Positions 1 through 8,692 of a stretch of DNA of 64,000 nucleotides are shown piece after piece (within the stretch, counting starts at the first letter, position 1; every line of letters starts with the position of its first letter). Under the pieces are notes generated by a model. The model worked only from the letters and a program-made list of their open reading frames with translations. It searched no databases and was not told the origin of the DNA. Made by a program: the position numbers and the translations under genes. Source of the DNA: JBEBVQ01 sp037190845 (lineage in GTDB: Bacteria; Bacteroidota; Bacteroidia; Chitinophagales; Chitinophagaceae); the NCBI GenBank assembly GCA_037190845.1, contig JBBCJI010000006.1:1-64000 (forward strand), written 5' to 3'.

Positions 1-446
1 ATCCGGGTGGTAACTGTCTGTACTTTGAATGGTTCCCGCCGCTGGGATTGTCGGATCACCGGATCTCCAACCCGGTAGCACAGCCGGAAGTAAACACACG
101 GTATTTCGTTACCGGCCGTACGGAAGACGGCTGTATCGCCACGGATTCGATAGATGTGTATGTGAACCTGGATTCGTACATCGACGTCCCGAATGCATTT
201 GCACCAGGTATCGGCCCGAACAATGTATTACGCCCGGTACGACGTGGACATGTAACACTCAAATCCTTCTCCGTATATAATCGCTGGGGAGTAAAGATGT
301 TTGAAACAAAAAACCTGGACGAGGGCTGGGATGGTTCCTTCAACGGAGCGCCGCAGCCGATGGGTGTGTATGTATATGTGGTAGAAGCTACCACACCGAC
401 TGGAAGGGAATTCCGCAAGCAGGGAAACTCGACACTGCTACGCTAG
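1..446 (+). CDS. C-terminal end of a T9SS type B (gliding-motility C-terminal domain) surface protein, 5' part outside window
   Basis: The reading frame is open from base 3, so this is the 3' end of a larger gene. The last ~85 residues have the features of the CHU_C/type B sorting domain: a VPNAFAPG block, then VYNRWGVKMFET, GWDGSFNG and a G-x-YVYVVEA strand, ending in FRKQGNSTLLR. Such domains direct export through the type IX secretion system and anchoring at the cell surface. The visible upstream part (RISNPVAQPEVNTRYFVTG) resembles an Ig/PKD-like repeat. The stop is followed by a hairpin shared with the convergent SDR gene. What the full protein does cannot be told from this fragment. Confidence 0.85.
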   Translation, partial: PGGNCLYFEWFPPLGLSDHRISNPVAQPEVNTRYFVTGRTEDGCIATDSIDVYVNLDSYIDVPNAFAPGIGPNNVLRPVRRGHVTLKSFSVYNRWGVKMFETKNLDEGWDGSFNGAPQPMGVYVYVVEATTPTGREFRKQGNSTLLR

Positions 447-463
447 CAATTATGAATGATGAG

Positions 464-506
464 TTATGAATGATGAATTACCAACTTATAAATTCATCAT
501 TCATAA
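464..506. terminator. Bidirectional terminator hairpin between convergent genes
   Basis: A perfect 16-bp inverted repeat (TTATGAATGATGAATT at 464-479, complement at 491-506) sits between the convergent T9SS gene and the SDR gene and overlaps the SDR stop codon. It is AT-rich and built from ATGAATG/ATGAGTG units also used in the hairpin at 1876-1939. Confidence 0.6.
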
Positions 507-1315
507 TTGCTCAACGGTGATCCGGGTTCTTTCTTAAAATGCCTGTATACCAGCTTATCAGTCAAGGCCGGCAACAGTTTGTTCAGCCATACCGTAAGCT
601 TACCCTGCCTGGTCATAACTACAGTCCTCCGGCGGCGTTCCATGGCATTTAAGATCAAAGCAGCGCATGCTTCCGCACTCATCAGGCTGGATTCATTGAG
701 CGGCGTTTCCCCCTGTGCAACGCCTGATGCACCTCTGGCTACATTCCTTATATTGGAGCTGGTAAAGCCGGGACTCACCCACATCACATGCGCGCCGGTT
801 TTCAATAATTCTGTTCGCAATGCCTCCAGAAACCCCTGCATCGCAAACTTGGAAGCGGAATAACCAGTACGTCCCGGTAGTCCCCGGTACCCGGCAATGG
901 ATGATATGCCCACTACCAGGCCCTTATGTTCACGAATGGAGGGCAACGCATATTTCGTACAACATACCGTACCCCAGAAATTAACGTCCATCAATTCTCT
1001 GATTACCTGCAGATCTGTTTCCTCAAACAGGGCGCGCATACTGATGCCGGCATTGTTGACCAAAGCGTCCACCCTGCCCCATTTATCCAAAACGGCTTCT
1101 ATGAAAAGCCGGCAATCCGTCTGCCTGCTTACATCTGCCTGAAAAACCATGAGCCGTTCCCCGGAAAAATCTGAAGTAGCCTGCTCCAGTTTTTCCTTAT
1201 TTCGCGCACAAACTGCTACTTTTGCACCCCGGCGTATTGCTTCTGCGGCGAGGGCCTGCCCGATCCCGGAAGAAGCGCCTGTAATGACCACAACCTTATC
1301 TTGGAACGAATACAT
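497..1315 (-). CDS. SDR family NAD(P)-dependent oxidoreductase
   Basis: A 272-residue classical short-chain dehydrogenase/reductase. The Rossmann dinucleotide motif TGASSGIG lies near residues 12-19, NNAG near 87-90, the catalytic serine in GISSIAG, and the catalytic Tyr-Lys pair in YSASK near residue 152. The length fits the classical SDR family. The substrate cannot be deduced; the C-terminal extension (RRRRTVVMTRQGKLTVWLN) resembles the DltE/YqjQ-like group of membrane-associated SDRs, which is a weak hint only. It is divergent from purE and convergent with the upstream T9SS gene, so it is probably transcribed alone. Confidence 0.9.
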   Translation of the reverse strand: MYSFQDKVVVITGASSGIGQALAAEAIRRGAKVAVCARNKEKLEQATSDFSGERLMVFQADVSRQTDCRLFIEAVLDKWGRVDALVNNAGISMRALFEETDLQVIRELMDVNFWGTVCCTKYALPSIREHKGLVVGISSIAGYRGLPGRTGYSASKFAMQGFLEALRTELLKTGAHVMWVSPGFTSSNIRNVARGASGVAQGETPLNESSLMSAEACAALILNAMERRRRTVVMTRQGKLTVWLNKLLPALTDKLVYRHFKKEPGSPLSNYE

Positions 1316-1412
1316 GTATCATGATTTTCGGAGTAAAGATAAAGTAGAATCATACAAACACGACCGGATAAGACAAGAACAGCAAATTAATAACCACAAA
1401 CAATTTCATCTT

Positions 1413-1868
1413 ATGAAAGTAATGATCATCATGGGTTCGCAAACCGATGAAGCCGTAATGAACGAAAGCCGCAACTGGCTCAACTGGTTCGGCATTGAAA
1501 ATGAAATGATCGTAGCTTCGGCACACCGCAATCCGGACAAGGTAAAAGACCTCATGGTCACTGCACAGGAAAAAGGATTTGGTGCAGTCATTGCTGCTGC
1601 CGGCATGGCGGCTGCCTTGCCGGGGGTTTGTGCCGCCTATACGTCGCTTCCGGTGCTGGGCGTACCATTGGACGGAGGATTACCCGGTGGCATTGACGCC
1701 TTGTACAGCATCGTACAGATGCCTGCAGGACTGCCCGTAGGTACATTGGCCGTAGGTAAAGCAGGCGCCCGCAATGCTGCAGTAATGGCTGCAAGGATCT
1801 TTGCCCTCAGCAACCCCGCAATCGCAGAGAAAGTAGCGGCGTTTAAAGAACAGGGATACAAAATTTAG
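1413..1868 (+). CDS. purE: 5-(carboxyamino)imidazole ribonucleotide mutase PurE
   Basis: A 151-residue class I PurE that converts N5-CAIR to CAIR in de novo purine synthesis in the cytoplasm. Family marks are MIIMGSQTDE at the N-terminus (phosphate-binding loop), the ASAHRNPDK block carrying the active-site histidine, AAGMAAALPGV and GVPLDGGLPGGIDAL. The open frame extends upstream to 1149, but homology begins at the ATG at 1413, so that start is used. The usual partner purK is not adjacent. A long AT-rich hairpin follows the stop and is shared with the convergent E1 gene. Confidence 0.95.
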   Translation: MKVMIIMGSQTDEAVMNESRNWLNWFGIENEMIVASAHRNPDKVKDLMVTAQEKGFGAVIAAAGMAAALPGVCAAYTSLPVLGVPLDGGLPGGIDALYSIVQMPAGLPVGTLAVGKAGARNAAVMAARIFALSNPAIAEKVAAFKEQGYKI

Positions 1869-1875
1869 TGATGAG

Positions 1876-1939
1876 TTATGAGTGATGAGTTATGAATTAT
1901 GAATGAATCAACTCATAATTCATAACTCATCACTCATAA
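1876..1939. terminator. Long perfect-stem bidirectional terminator between purE and the E1 gene
   Basis: A 27-bp perfect inverted repeat (1876-1902 with 1913-1939, 10-nt loop) fills the gap between convergent purE and the 2-oxoacid dehydrogenase gene. The stem is made of repeated TTATGAGTGATGAG/TTATGAA units, like the hairpin at 464-506. Confidence 0.65.
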
Positions 1940-4348
1940 TTATTCCGCGATAACAGCTTGTATTGCCTCCGCAATATCCTCTGCATTAGGCTTGGAAAAA
2001 TAATCACCATCGGTAGCATACGCCGGGCGATGAGGCTGTGCAGACAACGTACGCGGACTTGCATCCAGCCATTTATACCCCCCCTGCAATTCCATTACCT
2101 GCTGGAACATATATGCCGCTGCCCCACCCGGTACATCCTCATCTATAAATATAATACGGCTGGTCTTCTTCAGACTTTCGACTATTACATGATTCGTATC
2201 AAAGGGTAACAGCGTACGTACGTCTATCACTTCACAACTGATCCCCTGCGGTTCCAGATAATTATTGATTGCTTCGTCTATCACCCGCAATGTGGAACCA
2301 TAAGACACAATGGTAATGTCAGCACCTTCCCGGATTACTTCCGGTACACCGAGCGGTACCGTATAGCGATCCAGGTTAGCCGGCATCTTTTCTTTCAGGC
2401 GGTAACCGTTCAGGCATTCTATAACAATAGCCGGATCGTCACTCTGAAGCAATGTGTTGTACATACCTGCTGCCTGCGTCATATTGCGCGGCACACAGAG
2501 GTATATACCCCGGATGCTGTTCAGGATCATACCTATGGGAGAGCCACTGTGCCAGATGCCTTCCAGCCGGTGTCCCCGGGTACGGATGATCAGCGGACAT
2601 TTCTGTCCGCCGCGGGTACGGTAGTGTAACGTAGCCACATCATCACTCAACGGCTCCAGCCCGTACAGCAGATAATCCAGATATTGAATTTCGGCGATCG
2701 GACGAAGCCCCCTCATCGCCATACCGATGCCCTGCCCTACAATGGTAGCCTCGCGGATGCCGGTATCGAATATCCGTCCTTCACCATGTTTTTCCTGCAG
2801 ACCGGCAAAGCCCTGATTCACATCGCCGATACGCCCCAGGTCTTCACCAAATGCAAATACAGCGGGGTTGGCAGCAAATGTCTGATCAAAGAATTTATTC
2901 AGTATCTCATACCCGTTCAGTGACGGGCTGTCGGCATTAAAGACAGCAGGCACTTCGGGTACTGCCAGGGCATTGTAACGGGATCTGGAATGCAGATGTG
3001 AATTGAACTTCTCCTTATTGTCGTCCTTCAGATTATTATAATAATTCCGGAGATTACGAACGGCATCACTGTTAGCGGGCGACAGCCGCAGCACCTGCTG
3101 CAATAGCTGCATTATATCTTTCCGGATTGGTTCCTTAATGGCATTCAGCTTTTGTACCAGCGCAGCTATATCAGTAGCATGTCCTCCGCCTTCAAATACC
3201 ACCTGATTACACAAAGCGGTTGCCTGCTGCACCTGTTCCCGGATCGGGGCGATAAATGCCTCCCATGCTTGTTGCTTTGCTTCGCGCGTTTCCGCTTTGG
3301 CTGTTTCTTCTATCTCATTCAGCTCATCTTCCCCGGCAATCGCATTTTCGAGGATAAATGCACGCATTTTGCTGATGCAGTCATATTCTTTTTCCCATTC
3401 AAGCCGTTCCGGGGTTTTATACCGTTCGTGGGAGCCTGAGGTGGAGTGTCCCTGTGGCTGCGTTACTTCCTGGATATGAAATACTGCGGGAATATGCGTT
3501 TCCCGTACCCTAGCAATGCCCTGCTGCACCGTAGCGACAAGCCCGGCATAATCCCAGCCTTTGGCAGTATATATATGCACACCGCCTTTTTCTTCATCCC
3601 ACTGCATGCCTGCGAGCGCTTCTGAAATTGAATTTTTAGTTGTCTGGTATTGCCGGGGAACGGAGATCCCGTAACCATCATCCCATACAAAAATGGCCAG
3701 CGGTACACGCAGCACACCTGCGGCATTCACCGTCTCCCAGAACAGCCCTTCCGAAGTAGAGGCATCCCCGATCGTACAAAAAACGACCTCATTACCATTC
3801 CGTGAAAATTTTTCGAAACCCTGTTTCAGTTCCGGTACATTCCGGTAACATTTCGAAGCAAAGGCAAGACCCAGGGCGCGCACCATCTGCCCTGCAGTAG
3901 GAGATATATCGCTGGACGACTGCGGGGACGTGGTCAGATCTTTCCATTCTCCATCTTCATCCAGCCAGCGTGTACCATAGTGGCCGTTCATCATACGCCC
4001 GGCACTCGATGGTTCTTCGTCGACATCCGGGTTGGCATACAACTGGGCAAAAAACTTCTGAATATCGCTCATACCTGTAGCAAACATCAGCGTCTGGTCG
4101 CGATAGTAACCGCTACGGATATCTCCGGGCTGCATACATTTGGCAGCAGCGATCTGTGCCAGTTCCTTACCATCACCAAAAATGCCGAACTTGGCCTTGC
4201 CGGTAAGCACTTCACGCCGGCCGGTCAGGCTGGCTTCACGGCTGGCTACGGCAATATGATAATCATGTAGTACTTCCGCTTTAAATTCATCAAAAGACAA
4301 ACGTTCCTGTTGTATCCCGGGAGCCTGCTGCTGCATAAGATCATTCAT
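1940..4348 (-). CDS. Fused 2-oxoacid dehydrogenase E1 (alpha-beta), branched-chain type
   Basis: An 802-residue fusion of both E1 subunits of a 2-oxoacid dehydrogenase complex (thiamine-diphosphate-dependent decarboxylation; most likely branched-chain 2-oxoacids, as in BkdA/BkdB fusions of Bacteroidota). The alpha part (about 1-430) has GYYRDQTLMF and the ThDP-binding GDASTSEG followed by the conserved asparagine near residue 200. The beta part (about 475-802) has FAFGEDLG, GxGxGxAxxGxRPIAEIQ and the PGGAAAYMFQQ block near the end. Separate alpha and beta genes are the usual bacterial arrangement; the fused form is frequent in this phylum. E2 and E3 are not nearby. Choice of substrate is an inference. 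Confidence 0.9.
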   Translation of the reverse strand: MNDLMQQQAPGIQQERLSFDEFKAEVLHDYHIAVASREASLTGRREVLTGKAKFGIFGDGKELAQIAAAKCMQPGDIRSGYYRDQTLMFATGMSDIQKFFAQLYANPDVDEEPSSAGRMMNGHYGTRWLDEDGEWKDLTTSPQSSSDISPTAGQMVRALGLAFASKCYRNVPELKQGFEKFSRNGNEVVFCTIGDASTSEGLFWETVNAAGVLRVPLAIFVWDDGYGISVPRQYQTTKNSISEALAGMQWDEEKGGVHIYTAKGWDYAGLVATVQQGIARVRETHIPAVFHIQEVTQPQGHSTSGSHERYKTPERLEWEKEYDCISKMRAFILENAIAGEDELNEIEETAKAETREAKQQAWEAFIAPIREQVQQATALCNQVVFEGGGHATDIAALVQKLNAIKEPIRKDIMQLLQQVLRLSPANSDAVRNLRNYYNNLKDDNKEKFNSHLHSRSRYNALAVPEVPAVFNADSPSLNGYEILNKFFDQTFAANPAVFAFGEDLGRIGDVNQGFAGLQEKHGEGRIFDTGIREATIVGQGIGMAMRGLRPIAEIQYLDYLLYGLEPLSDDVATLHYRTRGGQKCPLIIRTRGHRLEGIWHSGSPIGMILNSIRGIYLCVPRNMTQAAGMYNTLLQSDDPAIVIECLNGYRLKEKMPANLDRYTVPLGVPEVIREGADITIVSYGSTLRVIDEAINNYLEPQGISCEVIDVRTLLPFDTNHVIVESLKKTSRIIFIDEDVPGGAAAYMFQQVMELQGGYKWLDASPRTLSAQPHRPAYATDGDYFSKPNAEDIAEAIQAVIAE

Positions 4349-4438
4349 ATTCTATGAGTTGCAAAGATAATCGGTTCGCGGGAGACGAGAAAACCTCATT
4401 GTCACCCGGATGTTGAAAAAATCATAAAACGATAGCTG

Positions 4439-5365
4439 TCAGGAGCGTACAGGAAGCGCTATTTCATAGCTTTTACCCGGCTTGACGGTGAGCGTACGTG
4501 CACGTAGCCATGGGTTGTACAGCTTCAGCATCCGGTAATTCGTACCGTTGTCGATAGCATATTGTGCCAGATCAGGAATAGAAGATGTTACCGTTACCGT
4601 CCTGGTTTTATACGGTTTATACGAATCTGCAGCAGGCATGATAAAACCTGCTTTTTCCCCGGCGGAAATAAAATGCTTCAATGCAAGGATCCGGAAGATA
4701 TAACGCATGGTTTCTTCCGGCAGCAACAGATCATAATAATATTGTGACTGCTGGAAGGTAGCATGCTTATTATAGCCTGCCTGCCCGCAATTGTAGGAAG
4801 CAGCGGCGGCTGTCCAGGTACCAAACTTTTCTTTTGCCTCTTTCAGGTAACGGCAGGCAGCATCAGTAGACTTGAGGACATGATAACGCTCGTCTACTTC
4901 ATCGTTTACCTCAAGACCATAACGGGGGGCCGTATCTTTCATAAACTGCCAGAAGCCCACGGCGCCGGCCCTCGATACCTGGTTCATCAGCGAGCTCTCC
5001 GCCACACAGAGATATTTAAAATCGTCCGGCACACCATGTTCCCTGAGCCGCGCTTCGATCATAGGGAAGTAACGCGGTGCATTTCTCAGAATAAATAATG
5101 TGTTGGTATGACCATAATAATTTACCAGGAGCTCCCGCTCAAGCTGCTCCTTCACATCCGGTCGCTCAAGCGGCGTCCGCTCCCCGGCGAAGCTGATCTC
5201 TTTGGGTGTTTCCGGCACATACCATTTATACAAAAGCCGACCACCTTCTTTTACTTCTGCAGCTTCAGGTAATTCCTCTTTATCGAAGGAAAACAGGGTT
5301 GTCACGGTAATACCCAGTATCACTCCCGCAATCAACAACACACCGGCACGAAAATTCCGTTTCAT
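4439..5365 (-). CDS. Membrane-anchored lytic transglycosylase with C-terminal LysM-like segment
   Basis: A 308-residue SLT-type (GH23, MltD-like) murein lytic transglycosylase. An N-terminal hydrophobic segment (residues 5-24) should anchor or export it to the periplasm. The catalytic glutamate lies in CVAESSLMNQVSRAGAVGFW near residue 122, followed by QFM, the AAASYNCG motif and YYYDLLLPEET, all typical of family 1D. Residues ~250-305 look like a single degenerate LysM peptidoglycan-binding repeat. The gene lies between the E1 gene and the pigment cluster with no clear functional link to either. Confidence 0.9.
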   Translation of the reverse strand: MKRNFRAGVLLIAGVILGITVTTLFSFDKEELPEAAEVKEGGRLLYKWYVPETPKEISFAGERTPLERPDVKEQLERELLVNYYGHTNTLFILRNAPRYFPMIEARLREHGVPDDFKYLCVAESSLMNQVSRAGAVGFWQFMKDTAPRYGLEVNDEVDERYHVLKSTDAACRYLKEAKEKFGTWTAAAASYNCGQAGYNKHATFQQSQYYYDLLLPEETMRYIFRILALKHFISAGEKAGFIMPAADSYKPYKTRTVTVTSSIPDLAQYAIDNGTNYRMLKLYNPWLRARTLTVKPGKSYEIALPVRS

Positions 5366-5399
5366 TTATTCAAGATACGAAAAAATAATTAAACCCACT

Positions 5400-5427
5400 G
5401 TAGAGACACGACGCATCGCGTCTCTAC
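5400..5427. terminator. Short hairpin at the 3' end of the chain-length-factor gene
   Basis: An 8-bp inverted repeat GTAGAGAC/GTCTCTAC (5400-5407 with 5420-5427) overlaps the stop codon of the minus-strand ketosynthase-like gene and lies before the lytic transglycosylase start. It probably ends transcription of the pigment cluster; there is no clear U tract. Confidence 0.4.
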
Positions 5428-6443
5428 GAGAACCGTTCCAGATACCAGCAACTGTAGTGATCCAGATAATTATTGATGAATACAACCCGTCTGGAAGCAA
5501 CTGCTTTAGCATCATACATCAACAAACCAAGCCCTATAGCACCGGCAGTGGCATATTCTCCGCTGAGGTGCTTAAAACCCGACTGTGTGGCTTGTCTGAA
5601 ATGTTCCCGACGTATGTAATCATATATCCCACTCCACCGTTCGTCGCCATTCATACCCAGCAATACGAAGTCAATATCATCTTCGCGTACTGGCAGCGAG
5701 GCAATAAAATGATCCAGTTGCTGCCTGGTTTCCTGCTCCGTACGGGCGACAAAAAAGTGCAGGGCTTTGAGATGAAGAAATGTTTCCGTCAGCGGACGGC
5801 TGGTGACGGTGAAAAAACCGGCGCCCTCACCGGCAATGCTCCCCTTCCGGAGATCCGTATATAAAGAGGTATCGGAAGCAGGATGATCACGGTATACTTT
5901 ACCCCGCTGCATCAGCAGCACGCTCGTATCCGTAAGCTCATCAATACCACCGGCCAGCACTACATGTTCCGGGTGTTCGTTCAGGTAAAGTTTTGCATTC
6001 AGCAATGCATGCTCAAAGGAATGACCACGATGCACAAATGTGAGGTTGTGTCCGTTACAACCGAGCAGCAGGGCAATCTGCCCCGCCACGGTATTGTGTG
6101 TGGACTGGATAAATGAAGTGGGCGTCAGTTGCTGTTCTTCGCGTTCAATCATACGACCGAGAAATTGTTCTGTATCCTGCAGGCATCCCAGGGCCGTACC
6201 CACCGACAGTGCATCGGGTGTTTCGACGCCTGACTGCTGCAGGCAGGTTTTAGCAGCGGCCACACCCATACGCACGGCTTTGCTCATCCGCCGCAACTGC
6301 ATCGGCGGGATCAGACCGGTATAATCCGGCTCTTTTGCATCAAGACGATCTGTATACCAGGAGATATCTGTCTCCGGAAAATCCTCCGCTGCATTACTAC
6401 CTGCAGCACAGATCAGCCCTGTCCCGTTGATATACAAATCCAT
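5424..6443 (-). CDS. Ketosynthase-like chain length factor without catalytic residues
   Basis: A 339-residue protein with the thiolase/ketosynthase fold, recognised by VGTALGC, FIQSTHNTVAGQIAL, VVLAGGIDELTD and GSIAGEGAGFF. The active-site cysteine segment is replaced (FVHRGHSFEH where TACSSS is expected), the first catalytic histidine block HGTGT is replaced by LLGMNGD, and the second (GHTLGAAGG) reads GEYATAGAIG. It therefore cannot condense acyl chains itself and is best read as the chain-length-factor partner of the intact ketosynthase encoded upstream, as in aryl polyene, flexirubin and type II polyketide systems. It is the last gene of the minus-strand cluster. Confidence 0.8.
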   Translation of the reverse strand: MDLYINGTGLICAAGSNAAEDFPETDISWYTDRLDAKEPDYTGLIPPMQLRRMSKAVRMGVAAAKTCLQQSGVETPDALSVGTALGCLQDTEQFLGRMIEREEQQLTPTSFIQSTHNTVAGQIALLLGCNGHNLTFVHRGHSFEHALLNAKLYLNEHPEHVVLAGGIDELTDTSVLLMQRGKVYRDHPASDTSLYTDLRKGSIAGEGAGFFTVTSRPLTETFLHLKALHFFVARTEQETRQQLDHFIASLPVREDDIDFVLLGMNGDERWSGIYDYIRREHFRQATQSGFKHLSGEYATAGAIGLGLLMYDAKAVASRRVVFINNYLDHYSCWYLERFS

Positions 6444-6756
6444 TATCGCAATTTGAAAATTTGGGAATCATATTGGAATGTAAAGCGTCTACTCGCGTCA
6501 TTCCGGGTTATTAATAACATGTCTCTAATTAATAAGGGAATGACGTATCGTATGAATCTGTCCACTGTGTCATGCAGAACGAAGCGAAGCGGAGTGAAGC
6601 ATCTCACATAATGTGTGCCTGTATTATGTGGGATCCCTCCTTTCGTCGGGATGACACCGTTCATTAATTCATGGTTCCGTGGATGATACGAGTAATAATC
6701 CCAACCTTGGTCTTTTATTCGCATATCAATAGCAGGATATCCTCGGGTTAATATCA
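6444..6756. other. Non-coding gap inside the pigment cluster holding an interspersed repeat
   Basis: About 310 bases separate the chain-length-factor gene from the intact ketosynthase. The stretch has no convincing gene. It contains the GTCAT...ATGAC repeat at 6569-6655, and the rest is featureless AT-rich sequence. Confidence 0.6.
6569..6655. repeat. GTCAT...ATGAC interspersed palindromic repeat
   Basis: An imperfect inverted element beginning GTCATGCAGAACGAAGCGAA and ending TTTCGTCGGGATGAC. It contains the GAGTGAAGCATCTCAC / GTGGGATCCCTCC arms seen in a clearer form at 25719-25821. It looks like a small non-autonomous repeat of the GTCATnnCGA type found between genes. Confidence 0.55.
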
Positions 6757-7959
6757 TCAATCTGGTTTTGAAAATATCAAAGATGAACAATTACCACCAA
6801 AGCCAAAGGAGTTAGACAATACATGGCGAATCTCCTGTCCGGTACGTAAGGTTGTCACAGGTTGCCAGTTCAGGTCTTCCATTTGCCGCTGCCAGCGCAG
6901 GTTCGGAAAAATGATTCCGTCGCGGATGCTCACAGTGCTGAACACCGCCTCCACACCGCCTGCCGCACCAAGGGTATGACCGGTATACGCTTTGGTAGAC
7001 GATGCCGGGGGCACCGCTCCGTCAAATACTTCCGTTACGGCCTTACCTTCGGAGCTGTCATTATTTGCCGTACCGGTACCATGCAGGTTGATATAATCAA
7101 TATCAGCGGGTGACAATCCTGCGCAGGCAAGCGCTCCCTGCATCGCCAGTATATTCCCGGTGCCTTCGGGAGAAGAAGCCGTCTGGTGATAGGCATCGTT
7201 CGCATTGGCATAACCGCTGACGGTACATATTGCCTGAGCACCGCATTGCTGCATGGCCTGCTCATTCATCAGCACCACATAGCCCGCTCCCTCGCCCAGG
7301 TTCAGCCCCTGGCGATCGTTATCAAAAGGACGACAGGGCTGCCGGTCGAGTATCATCAATGAATTAAATCCGTTCAGGGTAAAAAGCGAAAGGCTATCTG
7401 CGCCGCCTGCCACGGCTACATCAAGCATACCTGCACGGATCATCTGCGCCGCCATCATAATGCTATTGGCAGATGAAGAGCAGGCGGTACTCAATGTCGT
7501 TACAAAACCGCCTATCCCGAAATGACGGGCAACAAGCTCTGTGACTGCGCCGCATTCATGAGTACAAGCTGCCTCTACACCATCAACATTCCGGTCCTGC
7601 ATGAAGCGGGCGTAAAACGCTTCTGTAAGGTCCATACCTCCCACCGTATTGGCAGAAAAGAACCCGGTACGTAATTTCTTTGCCGGTACACGATACGGTT
7701 GCCAGGCTTCCTGTACGGCCACAGCACTCAGCAAAGCCGTCCGCGGCCAATGATCCGGCACACCGGCCATGGCCGCCAGCGCTGCATTGGTTGCCGGCAC
7801 TGCTCCAACCGGTAATTCTTCAGACCAGCGGGTTTTCAGAGAAGAAGAAAAACCGATCCCGCTCGTCCCTGTATATAAGGCTGCCGCACATGCGGCCGTA
7901 TCGTTGCCGATTGCCGTAATGATACCGGTATGCACTATATAGGGGGTGTATTTCATCAT
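6757..7959 (-). CDS. Beta-ketoacyl synthase (active KAS, pigment-type cluster)
   Basis: A 400-residue KAS II/FabF-type condensing enzyme. The catalytic triad is complete: Cys in TACSSSANS (near residue 160), His in LHGTGTANND (near 295) and His in TGHTLGAAGG (near 328). It should catalyse decarboxylative Claisen condensation of malonyl-ACP with an acyl-ACP. Position next to a catalytically dead ketosynthase-like gene, a second degenerate ketosynthase-like gene, an FAD enzyme and a methyltransferase points to flexirubin/aryl polyene or related aromatic polyene synthesis rather than housekeeping fatty acid synthesis. ACP, dehydratase and ketoreductase genes are not in this window, so the cluster is partial or split. 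Confidence 0.9.
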   Translation of the reverse strand: MMKYTPYIVHTGIITAIGNDTAACAAALYTGTSGIGFSSSLKTRWSEELPVGAVPATNAALAAMAGVPDHWPRTALLSAVAVQEAWQPYRVPAKKLRTGFFSANTVGGMDLTEAFYARFMQDRNVDGVEAACTHECGAVTELVARHFGIGGFVTTLSTACSSSANSIMMAAQMIRAGMLDVAVAGGADSLSLFTLNGFNSLMILDRQPCRPFDNDRQGLNLGEGAGYVVLMNEQAMQQCGAQAICTVSGYANANDAYHQTASSPEGTGNILAMQGALACAGLSPADIDYINLHGTGTANNDSSEGKAVTEVFDGAVPPASSTKAYTGHTLGAAGGVEAVFSTVSIRDGIIFPNLRWQRQMEDLNWQPVTTLRTGQEIRHVLSNSFGFGGNCSSLIFSKPD

Positions 7960-7972
7960 AAGTTTCGAACAA

Positions 7973-8024
7973 GATGTGTTGGATGTGGGAGATGTGATAA
8001 CACATTCGTCACATCCAACACATC
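7973..8024. terminator. GATGTG-type hairpin downstream of the degenerate ketosynthase gene
   Basis: A perfect 15-bp inverted repeat (GATGTGTTGGATGTG at 7973-7987, complement at 8010-8024) lies just after the stop of the minus-strand gene at 8027 and before the next gene. It shares its repeat unit with 11181-11234. Confidence 0.5.
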
Positions 8025-8026
8025 TG

Positions 8027-8653
8027 TCACATCATTTTTTTATAGCAATCATTCATATACGCTGCCGCTGCCTCCACGGACAATCCCGGAGTGCTGCCGG
8101 TGCGGGTTACCCAGAACATACAGACATCCTGCACATCCGCAGTCACATCTACCCACCCGCACAGGCAGGCATCCATATTCTTTTGTATCATCAGGTCATT
8201 GACCCAGAAGAGCAGCTCTGTGCTGTCGAAGCGATCCTGCACCATACAAAGCTGCTCGCCCTTAAAGCCATGCCGGATGCAGATCTCTCCCAGCATGATA
8301 TTGGGCAGGGTATATACAAACAAGGCCGGGCTGGGGATCGTAGCCAGCGTCTCCTGGTAACGCCTGTCTGCTTCTATACAACCGGCGTCTGTAAACAGCA
8401 CCACACTCGTTTTGTCTTTATCATATCCTTCATATACCGGATCCTCATCCGTCATCAATAAATACTCAGCCGCCAGCCAGGCCCATTTACAGAGCATATC
8501 CATTTTGAAAAATTTGGGATAAGCGCGGTGCAAAGCTTCATAAACCATATCGGGAGTTACTTGTACCCCTGCGGAAGAAAATAATGGGTGTGCCAAGCCG
8601 TCCCGGGTGATCATCCCATTTTTTATACGGATATAATGCGGTATATGTATCAC
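8027..8653 (-). CDS. Short ketosynthase-like protein (N-terminal half only, no active-site Cys)
   Basis: A 208-residue protein that looks like the first half of a ketosynthase: SVVLFTDAGCIEAD (compare VGLVxGTxxG), SPALFVYTLPNIMLGEICIR (compare the substrate-entry strand PxxFPxTLPNxxxxEIAI) and CLCGWVDV at the position of VLAGGAD. The catalytic cysteine segment is absent (MVQDRFDSTELL instead). Proteins of this kind recur in flexirubin-type clusters, where their role is unknown. It is 40 nt downstream of the FAD enzyme gene on the same strand. It may be a structural partner or an acyl-binding protein; a simple truncation is less likely because the frame has its own start, stop and terminator. 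Confidence 0.65.
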   Translation of the reverse strand: MIHIPHYIRIKNGMITRDGLAHPLFSSAGVQVTPDMVYEALHRAYPKFFKMDMLCKWAWLAAEYLLMTDEDPVYEGYDKDKTSVVLFTDAGCIEADRRYQETLATIPSPALFVYTLPNIMLGEICIRHGFKGEQLCMVQDRFDSTELLFWVNDLMIQKNMDACLCGWVDVTADVQDVCMFWVTRTGSTPGLSVEAAAAYMNDCYKKMM

Positions 8654-8692
8654 TATACAATCAGGCGCCAGGAAGCATACTGTTATTCAGGA

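Noticed and set aside
1149..1412. Upstream extension of the purE frame
   Set aside because: PurE homology begins at the ATG at 1413; the extension overlaps the divergent SDR gene.
6443..6790. 115-aa minus-strand ORF between the ketosynthase genes
   Set aside because: It is translated largely from the interspersed palindromic repeat, overlaps the start of the chain-length-factor gene and the end of the ketosynthase gene, and shows no family features.
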